Origin: Flavobacterium keumense
Lineage (GTDB): Bacteria; Bacteroidota; Bacteroidia; Flavobacteriales; Flavobacteriaceae
Assembly (NCBI RefSeq): GCF_029866485.1
Contig: NZ_CP092332.1
Coordinates: forward strand, 2,356,001 to 2,420,000
DNA length: 64,000 nucleotides
Direction: 5' to 3'
A program made the position numbers and the translations under genes. The notes beneath the pieces were generated by a model. It did no database searches. It saw only the letters and a list, made by a program, of their open reading frames with translations, and was not told the origin of the DNA. This document shows positions 10,038 to 18,487 of this stretch, one piece after another. Positions within the stretch are counted from its first letter, which is position 1, and the number at the start of each line of letters is the position of its first letter.

Positions 10038-11375
10038 ATGCTAACTACTCTTCTTATTTTATTCGCTTTTATAATCGCATTAGCCATTGGTATTTACATT
10101 GGCAAACTCATTTTCTCTGCCAAAATGCACGCCGAAAAAATCAGTTTAGAAGAAAAGGTTTTAGCGGGTCAAGCCCAAATTCAAAATTTCAAAGAAATCC
10201 TAGAAAAAGAAAGAAACGAAAAAGAAGTCATTCGAAATGAGAAAGACAGTTTGGCGATTCAATTATCCAAAAAAGAAGTTGATTTTGAGAATCTTTGGGA
10301 ACGCAACAAAGAACAAAAACAAGAAGTAGAACAGCTTCAAGAAAAATTCACCAAAGAATTCGAAAATTTAGCCAACAAAATATTAGACGAAAAATCAAAT
10401 AAATTTACGGAGCAGAATAAAGAGAACATGCAAAATATCTTGACGCCATTGCAAGATAAAATCCAATTATTCGAAAAGAAAGTCGAAGACACTCACAAAG
10501 AAAGTATTGATTACCACGCCGCTCTTCGCCAACAAATTCTTGGCTTACGCGAAATGAATCTTCAAATGAGTAAAGAAACCATCAACTTGACTAAAGCCCT
10601 GAAAGGCGACAGCAAAATGCAAGGAAATTGGGGCGAATTGGTATTGGAGCGCGTTTTAGAAAAATCAGGTTTAGAAAAAGGGCGAGAATACGAAGTTCAA
10701 CAAGCGTTTACAACAGCCGATGGCAATCGAGTGTTTCCTGACGTAGTCATTAATTTGCCTGATGGCAAAAAAATGATTGTCGATTCAAAAGTATCGTTAA
10801 CCGCTTACGAAAAATACATCAATGAAGAAGACGAGGAACTAAAATCTAACTACCTCAAAGAACACGTTACTTCCATCAAACGCCATGTAGAACAATTAGG
10901 TAATAAAAATTATCAAGACTTGTACCAAATTGAAAGTCCTGATTTTGTGTTACTATTTATTCCTATCGAACCTGCTTTTGCTATGGCATTAAACGAAGAC
11001 ACTTCGTTGTACAACAAGGCTTTTGAAAAAAATATTGTCATAGTAACTCCAGCTACTTTATTAGCTACTTTGCGTACTATAGATAGTATGTGGACCAATC
11101 AAAAACAACAAGAAAATGCCCTAGAAATTGCGCGTCAAGCAGGAGCTTTGTATGATAAATTTGAAGGTTTCGTAGCCGATTTAATTAAAATTGGAAAGAA
11201 AATCGACGAAAGTAAAGTAGAATATGCAGGAGCAATGAATAAATTAGTCGAGGGCAAAGGAAACTTAATTAGCAGTGTTGAACGTTTGAAAAAAATGGGT
11301 GCTAAAGCCAAGAAAGCACTTCCTGACACTATTTTAAATCGAGCCGACAAAGACGAAAATCAATTAGAATCATAA
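10038..11375 (+). CDS. rmuC: DNA recombination protein RmuC
   Basis: RmuC family proteins limit DNA inversions at short inverted repeats and carry a predicted restriction-endonuclease-like core. The 445-residue protein has an N-terminal membrane helix (residues ~3-25). A long coiled coil rich in Glu, Lys and Gln covers residues ~30-150. The conserved core follows: LKGDSKMQGNWGELVLERVL near residue 190, PDVVINLPDGKKMIVDSKVSL near 235 and FIPIEPAFAMAL near 310. The four-base gap to the thioesterase gene suggests co-transcription. Membrane anchoring with a cytoplasmic core is expected. Confidence 0.93.
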   Translation: MLTTLLILFAFIIALAIGIYIGKLIFSAKMHAEKISLEEKVLAGQAQIQNFKEILEKERNEKEVIRNEKDSLAIQLSKKEVDFENLWERNKEQKQEVEQLQEKFTKEFENLANKILDEKSNKFTEQNKENMQNILTPLQDKIQLFEKKVEDTHKESIDYHAALRQQILGLREMNLQMSKETINLTKALKGDSKMQGNWGELVLERVLEKSGLEKGREYEVQQAFTTADGNRVFPDVVINLPDGKKMIVDSKVSLTAYEKYINEEDEELKSNYLKEHVTSIKRHVEQLGNKNYQDLYQIESPDFVLLFIPIEPAFAMALNEDTSLYNKAFEKNIVIVTPATLLATLRTIDSMWTNQKQQENALEIARQAGALYDKFEGFVADLIKIGKKIDESKVEYAGAMNKLVEGKGNLISSVERLKKMGAKAKKALPDTILNRADKDENQLES

Positions 11376-11378
11376 ACC

Positions 11379-11927
11379 ATGAACAATACCTTTAAAACCG
11401 TAGCCTCTTCATACATCAGCATTTCTGAACTGATGCTTCCTTCTCACACCAATTTTAGCGGAAAAATTCACGGAGGGTATATTTTGTCGTTATTGGATCA
11501 AATTGCTTTTGCTTGTGCCTCAAAATTTTCAGGAAATTATTGTGTTACCGCCTCGGTAGATACAGTCAATTTTCTAAAGCCTATTGAAGTAGGCGAACTA
11601 GTTACTATGAAAGCTAGTGTCAATTATGTAGGCAAAAGTTCAATGATTATTGGAATACGAGTGGAAGCTGAAAATATACAAACCGGAATAGTTAAACATT
11701 GTAATTCTTCTTATTTTACCATGGTTGCCAAAGACAAGCAAGGCAATAGTGTACCCGTTCCTGGATTGATTATTTCGAATCTAAAGGAAGTTCGGCGTTT
11801 TTGCAATTGTCTGAAACAAATTGCCTTGAAAAAAGAAAGAGACTTACACGAAGAAATTTTTGATTACAGTTCTATTGAAACTATTGAAAGCCTTAAAAAA
11901 TACAATGTTTCAATTGAATTAAATTAG
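11379..11927 (+). CDS. Acyl-CoA thioesterase, hotdog fold
   Basis: The 182-residue protein has one hotdog domain: LMLPSHTNFSGKIHGGYILSLLDQ, with the active-site Asp in the LLDQIAFACA helix, followed by VTASVDTVNFLKPIEVGELV and the NYVGKSSMIIGIRV strand. This resembles the YciA/BFIT group, which hydrolyses acyl-CoA esters in the cytoplasm. The C-terminal 40 residues are charged and helical and do not form a second hotdog. It starts four bases after rmuC, so both are probably on one transcript, with no obvious functional link. Confidence 0.87.
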   Translation: MNNTFKTVASSYISISELMLPSHTNFSGKIHGGYILSLLDQIAFACASKFSGNYCVTASVDTVNFLKPIEVGELVTMKASVNYVGKSSMIIGIRVEAENIQTGIVKHCNSSYFTMVAKDKQGNSVPVPGLIISNLKEVRRFCNCLKQIALKKERDLHEEIFDYSSIETIESLKKYNVSIELN

Positions 11928-11985
11928 AAAATTCATCCTGTTCACAATTAAAATTCGTAACTTTAGGTACTAACTCCTTTGGTTT

Positions 11986-12525
11986 ATGAAAAAAATTACT
12001 TCAATACTACTATTGTTTATTAGTTGCTTTTCGTTGGCCCAGGAAAAATGGACAACACAATCAGGCACGATTAATTTTGAAGCTTCTGTTCCGCTTTTTG
12101 AAGAAGTAAAGGCAATAAATAATTCGGTGAAATGTGTCTTAAACTCAGAAGACAAAACCATTACTTGTGTAGTAAAAATAAAAGATTTTCATTTTAAACG
12201 AGAGTTGATGGAAACCCATTTTAATGAAATTTATATGGAAAGTGATCGATATCCAAGAGCTATTTTTAAAGGAACTATACTGAATTTAGATCTTACTAAA
12301 ATTTCTTCAGAAGGAATTGGTTTACCAATCAACGGTAAAATAAAAATTCATGGAGTAACCCAAAGTATTACTGTAAAAACGGTAATTAAGAAAATCGCGA
12401 ACAGCCTACAACTTACTTCTGATTTTGATTTGAATACGGATGATTTTAAAATCAAAATCCCAACTATGATTTTGCCAAAAATATCAAAAACGGTTCATAT
12501 CCATTTGAACTGCACACTACAATAA
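11986..12525 (+). CDS. YceI family periplasmic protein
   Basis: The 179-residue protein starts with a signal peptide (MKKITSILLLFISCFSLAQ). The rest is a lipocalin-like barrel of the YceI type: an opening strand pattern WTTQSGTINFEASVPLFEEV, the segment METHFNEIYMESDRYPRAIFKG and a late GKIKIHGVTQSITV. YceI proteins bind polyisoprenoid or amide lipids, and the family is often involved in isoprenoid or stress-linked functions. It lies just outside the light island and converges with the epimerase gene two bases on. The ligand is unknown. Confidence 0.88.
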   Translation: MKKITSILLLFISCFSLAQEKWTTQSGTINFEASVPLFEEVKAINNSVKCVLNSEDKTITCVVKIKDFHFKRELMETHFNEIYMESDRYPRAIFKGTILNLDLTKISSEGIGLPINGKIKIHGVTQSITVKTVIKKIANSLQLTSDFDLNTDDFKIKIPTMILPKISKTVHIHLNCTLQ

Positions 12526-12527
12526 AA

Positions 12528-13442
12528 TTAGTGTGATAAACAATGGCGTAACGCTTTTTCTAAATCAGTAAATTGAAATTGAAATCCGGTTTCCTCTATT
12601 TTGTCAGTGGCTACTCTCCTACCTTGTAAAACCAATTGTGACATTTCGCCTAGAACCAATTGCAGTACAAAAGCCGGAACCTTTGGCAACCATATTCTAT
12701 ATCCAAATACTTTCGCTAAAGTGGCAGAAAAAATAGCATTGGTAGTTCCATCATTTACAGCAGCATTGTAGGGTCCTTGTATTTGAGAATTCGTGATTGC
12801 GGCTAGATAAATTCGACACAAATCATCGATATGAATCCAGGGCATGTATTGTTTTCCAGAACCTATTACACTGCCTAGTTTATATTTAAATAAGGGAACC
12901 AATTGCTTCAGAACGCCTTCTCCTTTGCCTAAAACCAACCCTGTTCTAATTTGCACTGTTCGAATGCCTAAATTGTGAATAGGCGCAGTTGCCGATTCCC
13001 ATTTTTGGCAAACCGATCCTAAAAAATCAGAAGCTGCTGGAGTGGTTTCTGTACAAACTAATTCATCATTGATAACCCCATAAATTCCAACACCAGAGGC
13101 CGAAATGAAGGCATCGAGTTGTTTATTATTTTTTTGCAAACAAGTGTATAATAGCTGAGTCGATTTTTCTCGGCTGTCCAAAATCGCTTTCTTACGAGCC
13201 GTTGTCCATCGCTTAGCGCCAATATTTTCCCCTGCTAAATGAATTACATAATCAGCATTCAAAATGGCTTGTTCATCAATTGTTCCCGCATCAACATCCC
13301 ATTGAAAGTACGAAATACCATCCGAATTCGTATTAACAGAACGACTCAAAATCGATACTGAAAATCCATTTTCTAAAAGGAGTTGTGTCATTTTTTTGCC
13401 AATAAACCCAGTCCCTCCAGTCAATACAACATTTTTTTTCAT
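12528..13442 (-). CDS. TIGR01777-type NAD(P)-dependent epimerase (YfcH-like)
   Basis: An extended-SDR protein of 304 residues starting MKKNVVLTGGTGFIGKKM, whose GGTGFIG is the Rossmann dinucleotide motif. Also visible are VIHLAGENI near residue 70, FISASGVGIYG near residue 115 with the usual Ser/Tyr pair, and VQIRTGLVLGKGEGVLKQLVPLFK, typical of TIGR01777. The reaction is not known. In-frame ATGs also occur at 13460 and 13523; the -7 box at 13474-13481 predicts a transcript start near 13467, which favours 13442. It diverges from the TetR operon across a shared control region. In other bacteria members are fused to an SRPBCC domain, and a separate SRPBCC gene occurs nearby (18487-18948). Confidence 0.88.
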   Translation of the reverse strand: MKKNVVLTGGTGFIGKKMTQLLLENGFSVSILSRSVNTNSDGISYFQWDVDAGTIDEQAILNADYVIHLAGENIGAKRWTTARKKAILDSREKSTQLLYTCLQKNNKQLDAFISASGVGIYGVINDELVCTETTPAASDFLGSVCQKWESATAPIHNLGIRTVQIRTGLVLGKGEGVLKQLVPLFKYKLGSVIGSGKQYMPWIHIDDLCRIYLAAITNSQIQGPYNAAVNDGTTNAIFSATLAKVFGYRIWLPKVPAFVLQLVLGEMSQLVLQGRRVATDKIEETGFQFQFTDLEKALRHCLSH

Positions 13443-13473
13443 AACCGAATCTTTTTTCATTTTGAATTCATTA

Positions 13474-13481
13474 CAAATATA
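13474..13481 (-). promoter_or_regulatory. -7 element TATATTTG of the epimerase gene
   Basis: On the minus strand this reads TATATTTG, an exact TAnnTTTG match, 32 bases before the chosen ATG at 13442. Candidate regulator motifs at 13492-13522 lie directly upstream. Confidence 0.55.
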
Positions 13482-13491
13482 AATAAATATT

Positions 13492-13522
13492 TTGTTTAAC
13501 TTTTTTATTATTTTGTTAAACA
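13492..13522. promoter_or_regulatory. Candidate operator: inverted pair of TTGTTTAAC motifs
   Basis: Between the divergent epimerase and TetR genes lie TTGTTTAAC (13492-13500) and TTGTTAAACA (13513-13522). The GTTTAAC/GTTAAAC cores face each other as an inverted pair. A related TTGTTAAACAA lies over the -7 box of the MerR-carotenoid operon (22668-22678). That makes it a candidate site for the light regulator. The motif is AT-rich and also occurs outside the island, so this is a hypothesis. Confidence 0.3.
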
Positions 13523-13561
13523 TTTTATATCTTTATACTCTAATTTGAAATCAAATTGAAA

Positions 13562-14221
13562 ATGGCTACTAAAAAATCAACCTTGACAAAAGACAAAATA
13601 GTTTCAATGTTCATGCAAGACACCCTTGAAAATAACGAAAAACCTAAATCAGTTTATCATTTTGCCAAAGCAAATGGATTGACTGAAGCAGAGTTTTACA
13701 ACTTCTTTGGTAGCATCGAAGGGATAGAAAAAGAAATTTTTATTCTCTTTTTAGAAAAAACTTTGACATTATTAGAAAAAGACAAAGACTATGAATACTA
13801 TGATATGAAAAGTAAAATGCTAAGTTTTTATTTTACTTTTTTTGAATTACTAACCGCTAACCGCAGTTATGTCGTGTTAAGTTTGAAAGAAAACAAAAAT
13901 CCATTAAAAGGATTAATGCAATTATCTGGCTTAAGAAATGGTTTTAAAGATTTTGTAAGTGGAATTATCTCAGACGAATACCGATTGAAACAAGAGAAAT
14001 TTCAACAAATTCAAGAAAAAGCCTTACAAGAATCGGCTTGGTTCCAGCTATTGATGACCTTGAAATTCTGGTTAGACGATAGCTCTGCCTCTTTTGAAAA
14101 GACAGATCTTTTTATCGAAAAATCGGTAAAAGCTTCTTTTGAATTAATGAATACCACTCCGTTAGAAAGCCTAATTGATTTTGGAAAATTCCTCTTCAAA
14201 GAAAAATTACAACACAACTAA
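13562..14221 (+). CDS. TetR family transcriptional regulator
   Basis: The 219-residue protein has an N-terminal TetR-type helix-turn-helix (residues ~8-60: TKDKIVSMFMQD, then VYHFAKANGLTEAEFYNFFGSIEGIEKEIF), followed by an all-helical C-terminal half expected to bind ligand and dimerise. The frame extends two codons upstream to 13556, but ATG 13562 (MATKKSTLTK) is the more natural start. It is the first gene of a tight operon: its stop is immediately followed by the ABC1 kinase ATG at 14222. It may regulate its own operon or the divergent epimerase; the ligand is unknown. Confidence 0.82.
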   Translation: MATKKSTLTKDKIVSMFMQDTLENNEKPKSVYHFAKANGLTEAEFYNFFGSIEGIEKEIFILFLEKTLTLLEKDKDYEYYDMKSKMLSFYFTFFELLTANRSYVVLSLKENKNPLKGLMQLSGLRNGFKDFVSGIISDEYRLKQEKFQQIQEKALQESAWFQLLMTLKFWLDDSSASFEKTDLFIEKSVKASFELMNTTPLESLIDFGKFLFKEKLQHN

Positions 14222-15529
14222 ATGAAAACTATCGATTATATTCCTACTTCTAAAATAGAACGCGCCAGCAAATTAGTACAAACTGGTGCCAAAGTAGGAG
14301 TCAATTATTTGAAATACTATGGCGAAAAAGTAGTCAACCCAACTTTAAATCGCGATAAGCTGAACGAAGACAATGCCGAAGATATTTATGACGGACTAAA
14401 AAGTCTAAAAGGAAGTGCCTTGAAAGTAGCGCAAATGTTGAGTATGGACAAAAGCTTCTTGCCTCAAGCCTATGTAGAAAAATTTTCATTGTCACAATTT
14501 TCGGTTCCACCACTTTCAGCACCCTTGGTATTAAAAACATTCAAATCGAACTTAGGCAAAACACCTTATGAAATCTTTGACGAATTCAATCCTAATTCGG
14601 TGAACGCAGCGAGTATTGGACAAGTACATTTGGCAGTAAAAGACAATAAAAAATTAGCTGTAAAAATTCAGTATCCTGGTGTAGCAAATAGCATTTCGTC
14701 TGACTTGGCTTTGGTGAAACCGATTGCCATTCGAATGTTCAATTTGCAAGGCAAAGATTCAGACAAATATTTTAAAGAAGTAGAAGATAAGTTAATTGAA
14801 GAAACCAACTATTTGTTAGAGCTGAAACAAAGTCAGGAAGTAGTAGCCGCTTGTTCAAAAATAGACCATTTAGTTTTCCCGAATTACTATCCTGAATATT
14901 CTTCGGAACGAATCATCACCATGGATTGGATGACGGGATTACATCTGTCTGAGTTTACCAAAGAAAATACCAATGCTAAAGTTGGCAATCAACTGGGTCA
15001 AGCGCTTTGGGATTTTTATATGTACCAAATTCATGTGTTGCGCAAAGTACATGCTGACCCGCATCCGGGGAATTTCTTAGTTAACGAAAATCAGGAATTA
15101 GTAGCTTTGGATTTTGGATGTATGAAAGCCATTCCGAACGATTTTTATATTCCCTATTTTGAATTGGTTAAAAAAGAAATCATTGATAATAAAACGCTTT
15201 TCAGCGAAAAACTATTCGAACTTGAAATCTTGCGCACCGATGATACGCCCGAAGAAGTGGCTTATTTTACTTCAATGTTTTATGATTTATTGACATTGTT
15301 TACACAACCTTTTCAATCGGAAACTTTTGATTTTTCAGACGAGGTATTTTTTCAAAATATTGCGCAATTAGGAGAACGCTTTGCAAACGATACTAATCTA
15401 AGAAAAATGAATGGCAATCGAGGTTCTAAGCATTTCATTTATATGAACCGAACTTTCTTTGGTTTATACAATTTATTGTTTGATTTGAAAGCTGAAATTA
15501 TAGTGCATAATTATCAAAAATACAATTGA
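14222..15529 (+). CDS. ABC1/AarF (UbiB-type) atypical kinase
   Basis: The 435-residue protein belongs to the ABC1/UbiB/AarF kinase-like family linked to isoprenoid lipid metabolism. The N-terminal LKGSALKVAQMLSMD near residue 65 corresponds to the family KxGQ segment, with Val-Ala before the Gln. AASIGQVHLAVKDNKKLAVKIQYPG near residues 130-155 holds the Ala-rich loop and the Lys. Catalytic and metal motifs are HADPHPGNFLV near residue 280 and DFGCMK near residue 300. It starts directly after the TetR stop and its own stop overlaps the next ATG by one base. A link to carotenoid or quinone chemistry fits the island but is inference. Confidence 0.88.
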   Translation: MKTIDYIPTSKIERASKLVQTGAKVGVNYLKYYGEKVVNPTLNRDKLNEDNAEDIYDGLKSLKGSALKVAQMLSMDKSFLPQAYVEKFSLSQFSVPPLSAPLVLKTFKSNLGKTPYEIFDEFNPNSVNAASIGQVHLAVKDNKKLAVKIQYPGVANSISSDLALVKPIAIRMFNLQGKDSDKYFKEVEDKLIEETNYLLELKQSQEVVAACSKIDHLVFPNYYPEYSSERIITMDWMTGLHLSEFTKENTNAKVGNQLGQALWDFYMYQIHVLRKVHADPHPGNFLVNENQELVALDFGCMKAIPNDFYIPYFELVKKEIIDNKTLFSEKLFELEILRTDDTPEEVAYFTSMFYDLLTLFTQPFQSETFDFSDEVFFQNIAQLGERFANDTNLRKMNGNRGSKHFIYMNRTFFGLYNLLFDLKAEIIVHNYQKYN

Positions 15530-15807
15530 TGAAAAAAGAATTAACTGATATAGAAAAAGACCGCGTCATTGAAATGGCTTGGGAAGATAGAACCACATTT
15601 GATGCCATTCAACTACAATTTGGGTTAAAAGAACAAGAAGTGATTGACCTCATGCGTGCTGAAATGAAACCGTCCAGTTTTAGAATGTGGCGAGCCAGAG
15701 TACAAGGTCGAAAAACCAAACACGAAAAATTACGTGATTTTAGAGAAGGACGTTTCAAATGCAGCCGTCAACGACAAATAAATAACAATAAAATAGCGAA
15801 ACGCTAA
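15529..15807 (+). CDS. TIGR03643/DUF2805 small protein
   Basis: The 92-residue protein starts at an ATG that overlaps the ABC1 kinase stop (TGATG); an in-frame TTG lies one codon earlier. It has a short helical front (LTDIEKDRVIEMAWEDRTTF) with a helix-turn-helix-like middle (AIQLQFGLKEQEVIDLMRAEM), then SSFRMWRARVQGRKTKHEKL and a very basic tail. This matches TIGR03643, a small family I recall beside photolyase and light-response genes in other bacteria. The biochemical role is unknown; the basic charge allows nucleic-acid binding. It is translationally coupled to the gene before it. Confidence 0.82.
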   Translation: MKKELTDIEKDRVIEMAWEDRTTFDAIQLQFGLKEQEVIDLMRAEMKPSSFRMWRARVQGRKTKHEKLRDFREGRFKCSRQRQINNNKIAKR

Positions 15808-15818
15808 ACCATCACAAA

Positions 15819-16502
15819 ATGAAAAAAATACTAATCATTGGCGGAAGTAAAGGAATAGGCAATGCTATTTTACTCCAACAATTAGAAAGCAATACGGTAT
15901 ATACCATAAGTAGAAACGCCCCAGGAATAACGCATCCGAACTTGAAACATTTTTCGTTAGATGTTTTACAAGATACGCTTCCTGAAATTGAATGTTTGGA
16001 TAGCCTAATTTATAGCCCAGGTTCTATTACGTTAAAACCTATTGGAAGTTTGAGCATTGACGATTTTAGAAATGATTTTGAAATCAATGTAATTGGAGCG
16101 GTAAAAGTAATTCAGAAATACTTGCCTGCTTTAAAAAAAGGCAACCACCCTTCTATCCTATTGTTTAGTACTGTAGCAGCCAAATTAGGCATGCCTTTTC
16201 ACGCGAGTATCGCTACCGCAAAAGCGGGCGTGGAAGGATTGGTAAAATCATTAGGTGCTGAATTGGCGTCAAGTATTCGCATTAATGCCATTGCACCTAC
16301 TATTACAGATACGACTTTGGCTTCGGGAATTTTGAGAAATGACCGAATGAAAGAAAACATGGTAGAACGCCATCCTATGAAAGGCTATTTACAACCCGAA
16401 GAAGTAGCCAATATGGCTGACTTTTTGATTTCTGAAAAAGCAAAATCTATTTCAGGACAAATATTCGAAATGGATTATGGTATTGTCAGCTTTAAAATTT
16501 AA
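15819..16502 (+). CDS. SDR family oxidoreductase with catalytic Tyr replaced
   Basis: A 227-residue Rossmann-fold protein with the SDR cofactor motif IIGGSKGIGNAI at the N-terminus, LIYSPGS in place of NNAG, and a closing segment with EEVANMADFLISEKAKSISGQ. The usual YxxxK active site reads IATAK (about residues 142-146), so the Lys is kept but Tyr is Ile; the preceding Ser/Thr is present in LFSTVAAK. Normal SDR hydride-transfer chemistry therefore looks impaired or altered. I recall similar substituted SDRs in light-regulated clusters of other bacteria. It sits 11 bases after the TIGR03643 gene and 21 before folE, so it is in the same operon. Confidence 0.87.
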   Translation: MKKILIIGGSKGIGNAILLQQLESNTVYTISRNAPGITHPNLKHFSLDVLQDTLPEIECLDSLIYSPGSITLKPIGSLSIDDFRNDFEINVIGAVKVIQKYLPALKKGNHPSILLFSTVAAKLGMPFHASIATAKAGVEGLVKSLGAELASSIRINAIAPTITDTTLASGILRNDRMKENMVERHPMKGYLQPEEVANMADFLISEKAKSISGQIFEMDYGIVSFKI

Positions 16503-16523
16503 TAAACACCTCAAAAATACTAA

Positions 16524-17123
16524 ATGAAAAACTACGAAAAAAAAGAAGAATACAATACCCAAGTTACTGAAATTTTATCCGATAATTACAAAACTATAAT
16601 TGAAAATTTAGGCGAAGATGTCACTCGTGAAGGGCTTGAAAAAACACCTGAAAGAGTGGCTAAAGCGATGCAATATTTAACCCACGGTTACGGTTTAGAT
16701 CCTTTAGAAATATTAAAATCAGCTTTATTTACCGAAGACCACAAACAAATGATTGTAGTCAAAGACATAGAAGTCTATTCGATGTGTGAACACCATATGT
16801 TGCCGTTTTTTGGAAAAGCACACGTGGCTTATATTCCCAATGGAAAAATAGTTGGATTGAGTAAAATACCTCGTATTGTGGATGCGTTTGCACGTAGAAT
16901 GCAGGTTCAAGAACGATTGACAGACCAAATTAAAGATTGTATTCAAGCTGCATTAGAACCTCTTGGAGTGGCAGTTGTTATAGAAGCACAACACATGTGC
17001 ATGCAAATGCGTGGCATTCAAAAACAAAATTCAGTAACAACTACTTCCTCGTTTACTGGAGCTTTTGAAAAAGACAAAACACGCAAAGAATTTATCAGTT
17101 TAATTTCGAACAAATTAAGCTAA
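16524..17123 (+). CDS. folE: GTP cyclohydrolase I (FolE type)
   Basis: This enzyme converts GTP to 7,8-dihydroneopterin triphosphate, the entry to folate, pterin and related cofactors. The 199-residue protein has zinc ligands Cys88 and His91 in [15 protein letters not shown] and Cys159 in [12 protein letters not shown], with the same 71-residue Cys-Cys spacing as the E. coli enzyme. [16 protein letters not shown] and the C-terminal [11 protein letters not shown] are also typical. It is the last gene of the TetR-ABC1-TIGR03643-SDR operon. In a photolyase-containing island it could supply a pterin or folate antenna or cofactor, which is inference. Confidence 0.95.
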   Translation: MKNYEKKEEYNTQVTEILSDNYKTIIENLGEDVTREGLEKTPERVAKAMQYLTHGYGLDPLEILKSALFTEDHKQMIVVKDIEVYSMCEHHMLPFFGKAHVAYIPNGKIVGLSKIPRIVDAFARRMQVQERLTDQIKDCIQAALEPLGVAVVIEAQHMCMQMRGIQKQNSVTTTSSFTGAFEKDKTRKEFISLISNKLS

Positions 17124-17155
17124 AGATTTAAAATTGTTAGTTATGGTTAGGTTGG

Positions 17156-17193
17156 AACTCCCGAATTACTTTTAAAGGTATCGGGAGTTTTTT
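17156..17193. terminator. Terminator between convergent folE and photolyase operons
   Basis: A 9-bp stem AACTCCCGA/TCGGGAGTT is followed by six T on the plus strand. The photolyase stop codon (17192-17194) overlaps its end, so it could serve both directions, with the better T-run for folE. Confidence 0.75.
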
Positions 17194-18487
17194 ATTTCAA
17201 AATCCCTGCTTTGTAAGTAGCAATAGCACGATCTCTTGCCATAACGTGATCTACGATAGGTTGGCCATACCCCAAATCAAATTCTTTAATCCATTGCCGA
17301 ATGTAAACTCCTTTTTCGTCAAATTTTTTCTGTTGAATATCAGGATTAAACACTCTAAAATAAGGAGCCGCATCACAACCTGTTCCAGCTGCCCATTGCC
17401 AATTTCCTACATTAGCAGCCATTTCGTAATCCAATAATTTTTCGGCAAAATAGGCTTCGCCCCACTGCCATTCAATTAGCAAATGCTTGCAAAGAAAACT
17501 TGCAACCACCATACGCACTCGGTTGTGCATATAGCCGGTTTCATTCAGTTGACGCATTCCAGCATCGACCATTGGGTAACCCGTTTTTCCTTCGCACCAA
17601 CGTTTGAATTCATCTACGTCATTGCGCCATTCAATACCATCATAAGCCGACTTAAAATTTTTATTTTGCACTTTAGGAAAATGATAGAGAATTTGCATGA
17701 AAAACTCTCTCCAAATCAACTCACTTAGGAAAACAGCATTTTTTTTTGCAGCCCAATTCACAAGTTTTCGAATGCTAACAGTGCCAAAACGCAAATGAGG
17801 AGACAAATACGAGGTACTATCTAAGGCTGGGAAATCACGTGTTTCGTTATAGTTAGCTACCCATTTTAAGTTATGAGGTTTTACCTTAATCGGACTAGTT
17901 GTAAAACCTATTTGCTCCAAACTAGGAAAGTCAAAATCGCTTTTGAAAAAATTAGAAAAATACGGTACCGCATCAAATTCTGGCACTGGTGCGATGGATT
18001 TATATTTTTCTAACCATTTGTTTTTAAACGGAGTATATACGGTATAAGGCAAACCATCTACTTTCACAATCTCGGCTTCTTCAAAAATAACTTGGTCTTT
18101 AAATGCCGACGATTGTATTCCATTGGAAGTCAATAATTTGTCAACAGACAAATCGCGTTGAATAGCACTCGGTTCATAATCTTTATTCCAAAATACTCCT
18201 TGAATGGAATATTCATTAATTAAGTGAGTCCAAACTTCTAATGGTTTTCCCTTTTTTACCAAAAGTGAACTACCGAATTCACTTAACTTTTGATTGATAT
18301 TAGCCAAGGATTCATGAATAAAACCAACTCTAGCGTCATTATTAGGCAAACGCTCCAAAATAGTTTCATCAAAAATAAATACAGGAATAACAGGGTATTT
18401 AGATTGTAAGGCTTGGAATAAACCAACATTATCATCCAATCGTAAATCGCGCCGAAACCAAAAAAAAGAAACTTCTTGTTTAGCCAT
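17192..18487 (-). CDS. Deoxyribodipyrimidine photolyase / cryptochrome
   Basis: This FAD enzyme uses blue or near-UV light to split pyrimidine dimers. The 431-residue protein opens with VSFFWFRRDLRLDDNVGLFQAL, the N-terminal antenna-binding Rossmann domain. The FAD-binding helical domain includes LSPHLRFGTVSIRKLVNW near residue 235 and ELIWREFFMQILYHFP near residue 260. The signature GYPMVDAGMRQLNETGYMHNR and WQWAAGTGCDAAPYFRVFNP near residue 375 follow. It is last in the operon led by the cobalamin MerR; its ATG overlaps the SRPBCC stop by one base. Membership in the light-controlled operon supports a repair role, although cryptochrome function cannot be excluded. Confidence 0.93.
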   Translation of the reverse strand: MAKQEVSFFWFRRDLRLDDNVGLFQALQSKYPVIPVFIFDETILERLPNNDARVGFIHESLANINQKLSEFGSSLLVKKGKPLEVWTHLINEYSIQGVFWNKDYEPSAIQRDLSVDKLLTSNGIQSSAFKDQVIFEEAEIVKVDGLPYTVYTPFKNKWLEKYKSIAPVPEFDAVPYFSNFFKSDFDFPSLEQIGFTTSPIKVKPHNLKWVANYNETRDFPALDSTSYLSPHLRFGTVSIRKLVNWAAKKNAVFLSELIWREFFMQILYHFPKVQNKNFKSAYDGIEWRNDVDEFKRWCEGKTGYPMVDAGMRQLNETGYMHNRVRMVVASFLCKHLLIEWQWGEAYFAEKLLDYEMAANVGNWQWAAGTGCDAAPYFRVFNPDIQQKKFDEKGVYIRQWIKEFDLGYGQPIVDHVMARDRAIATYKAGILK

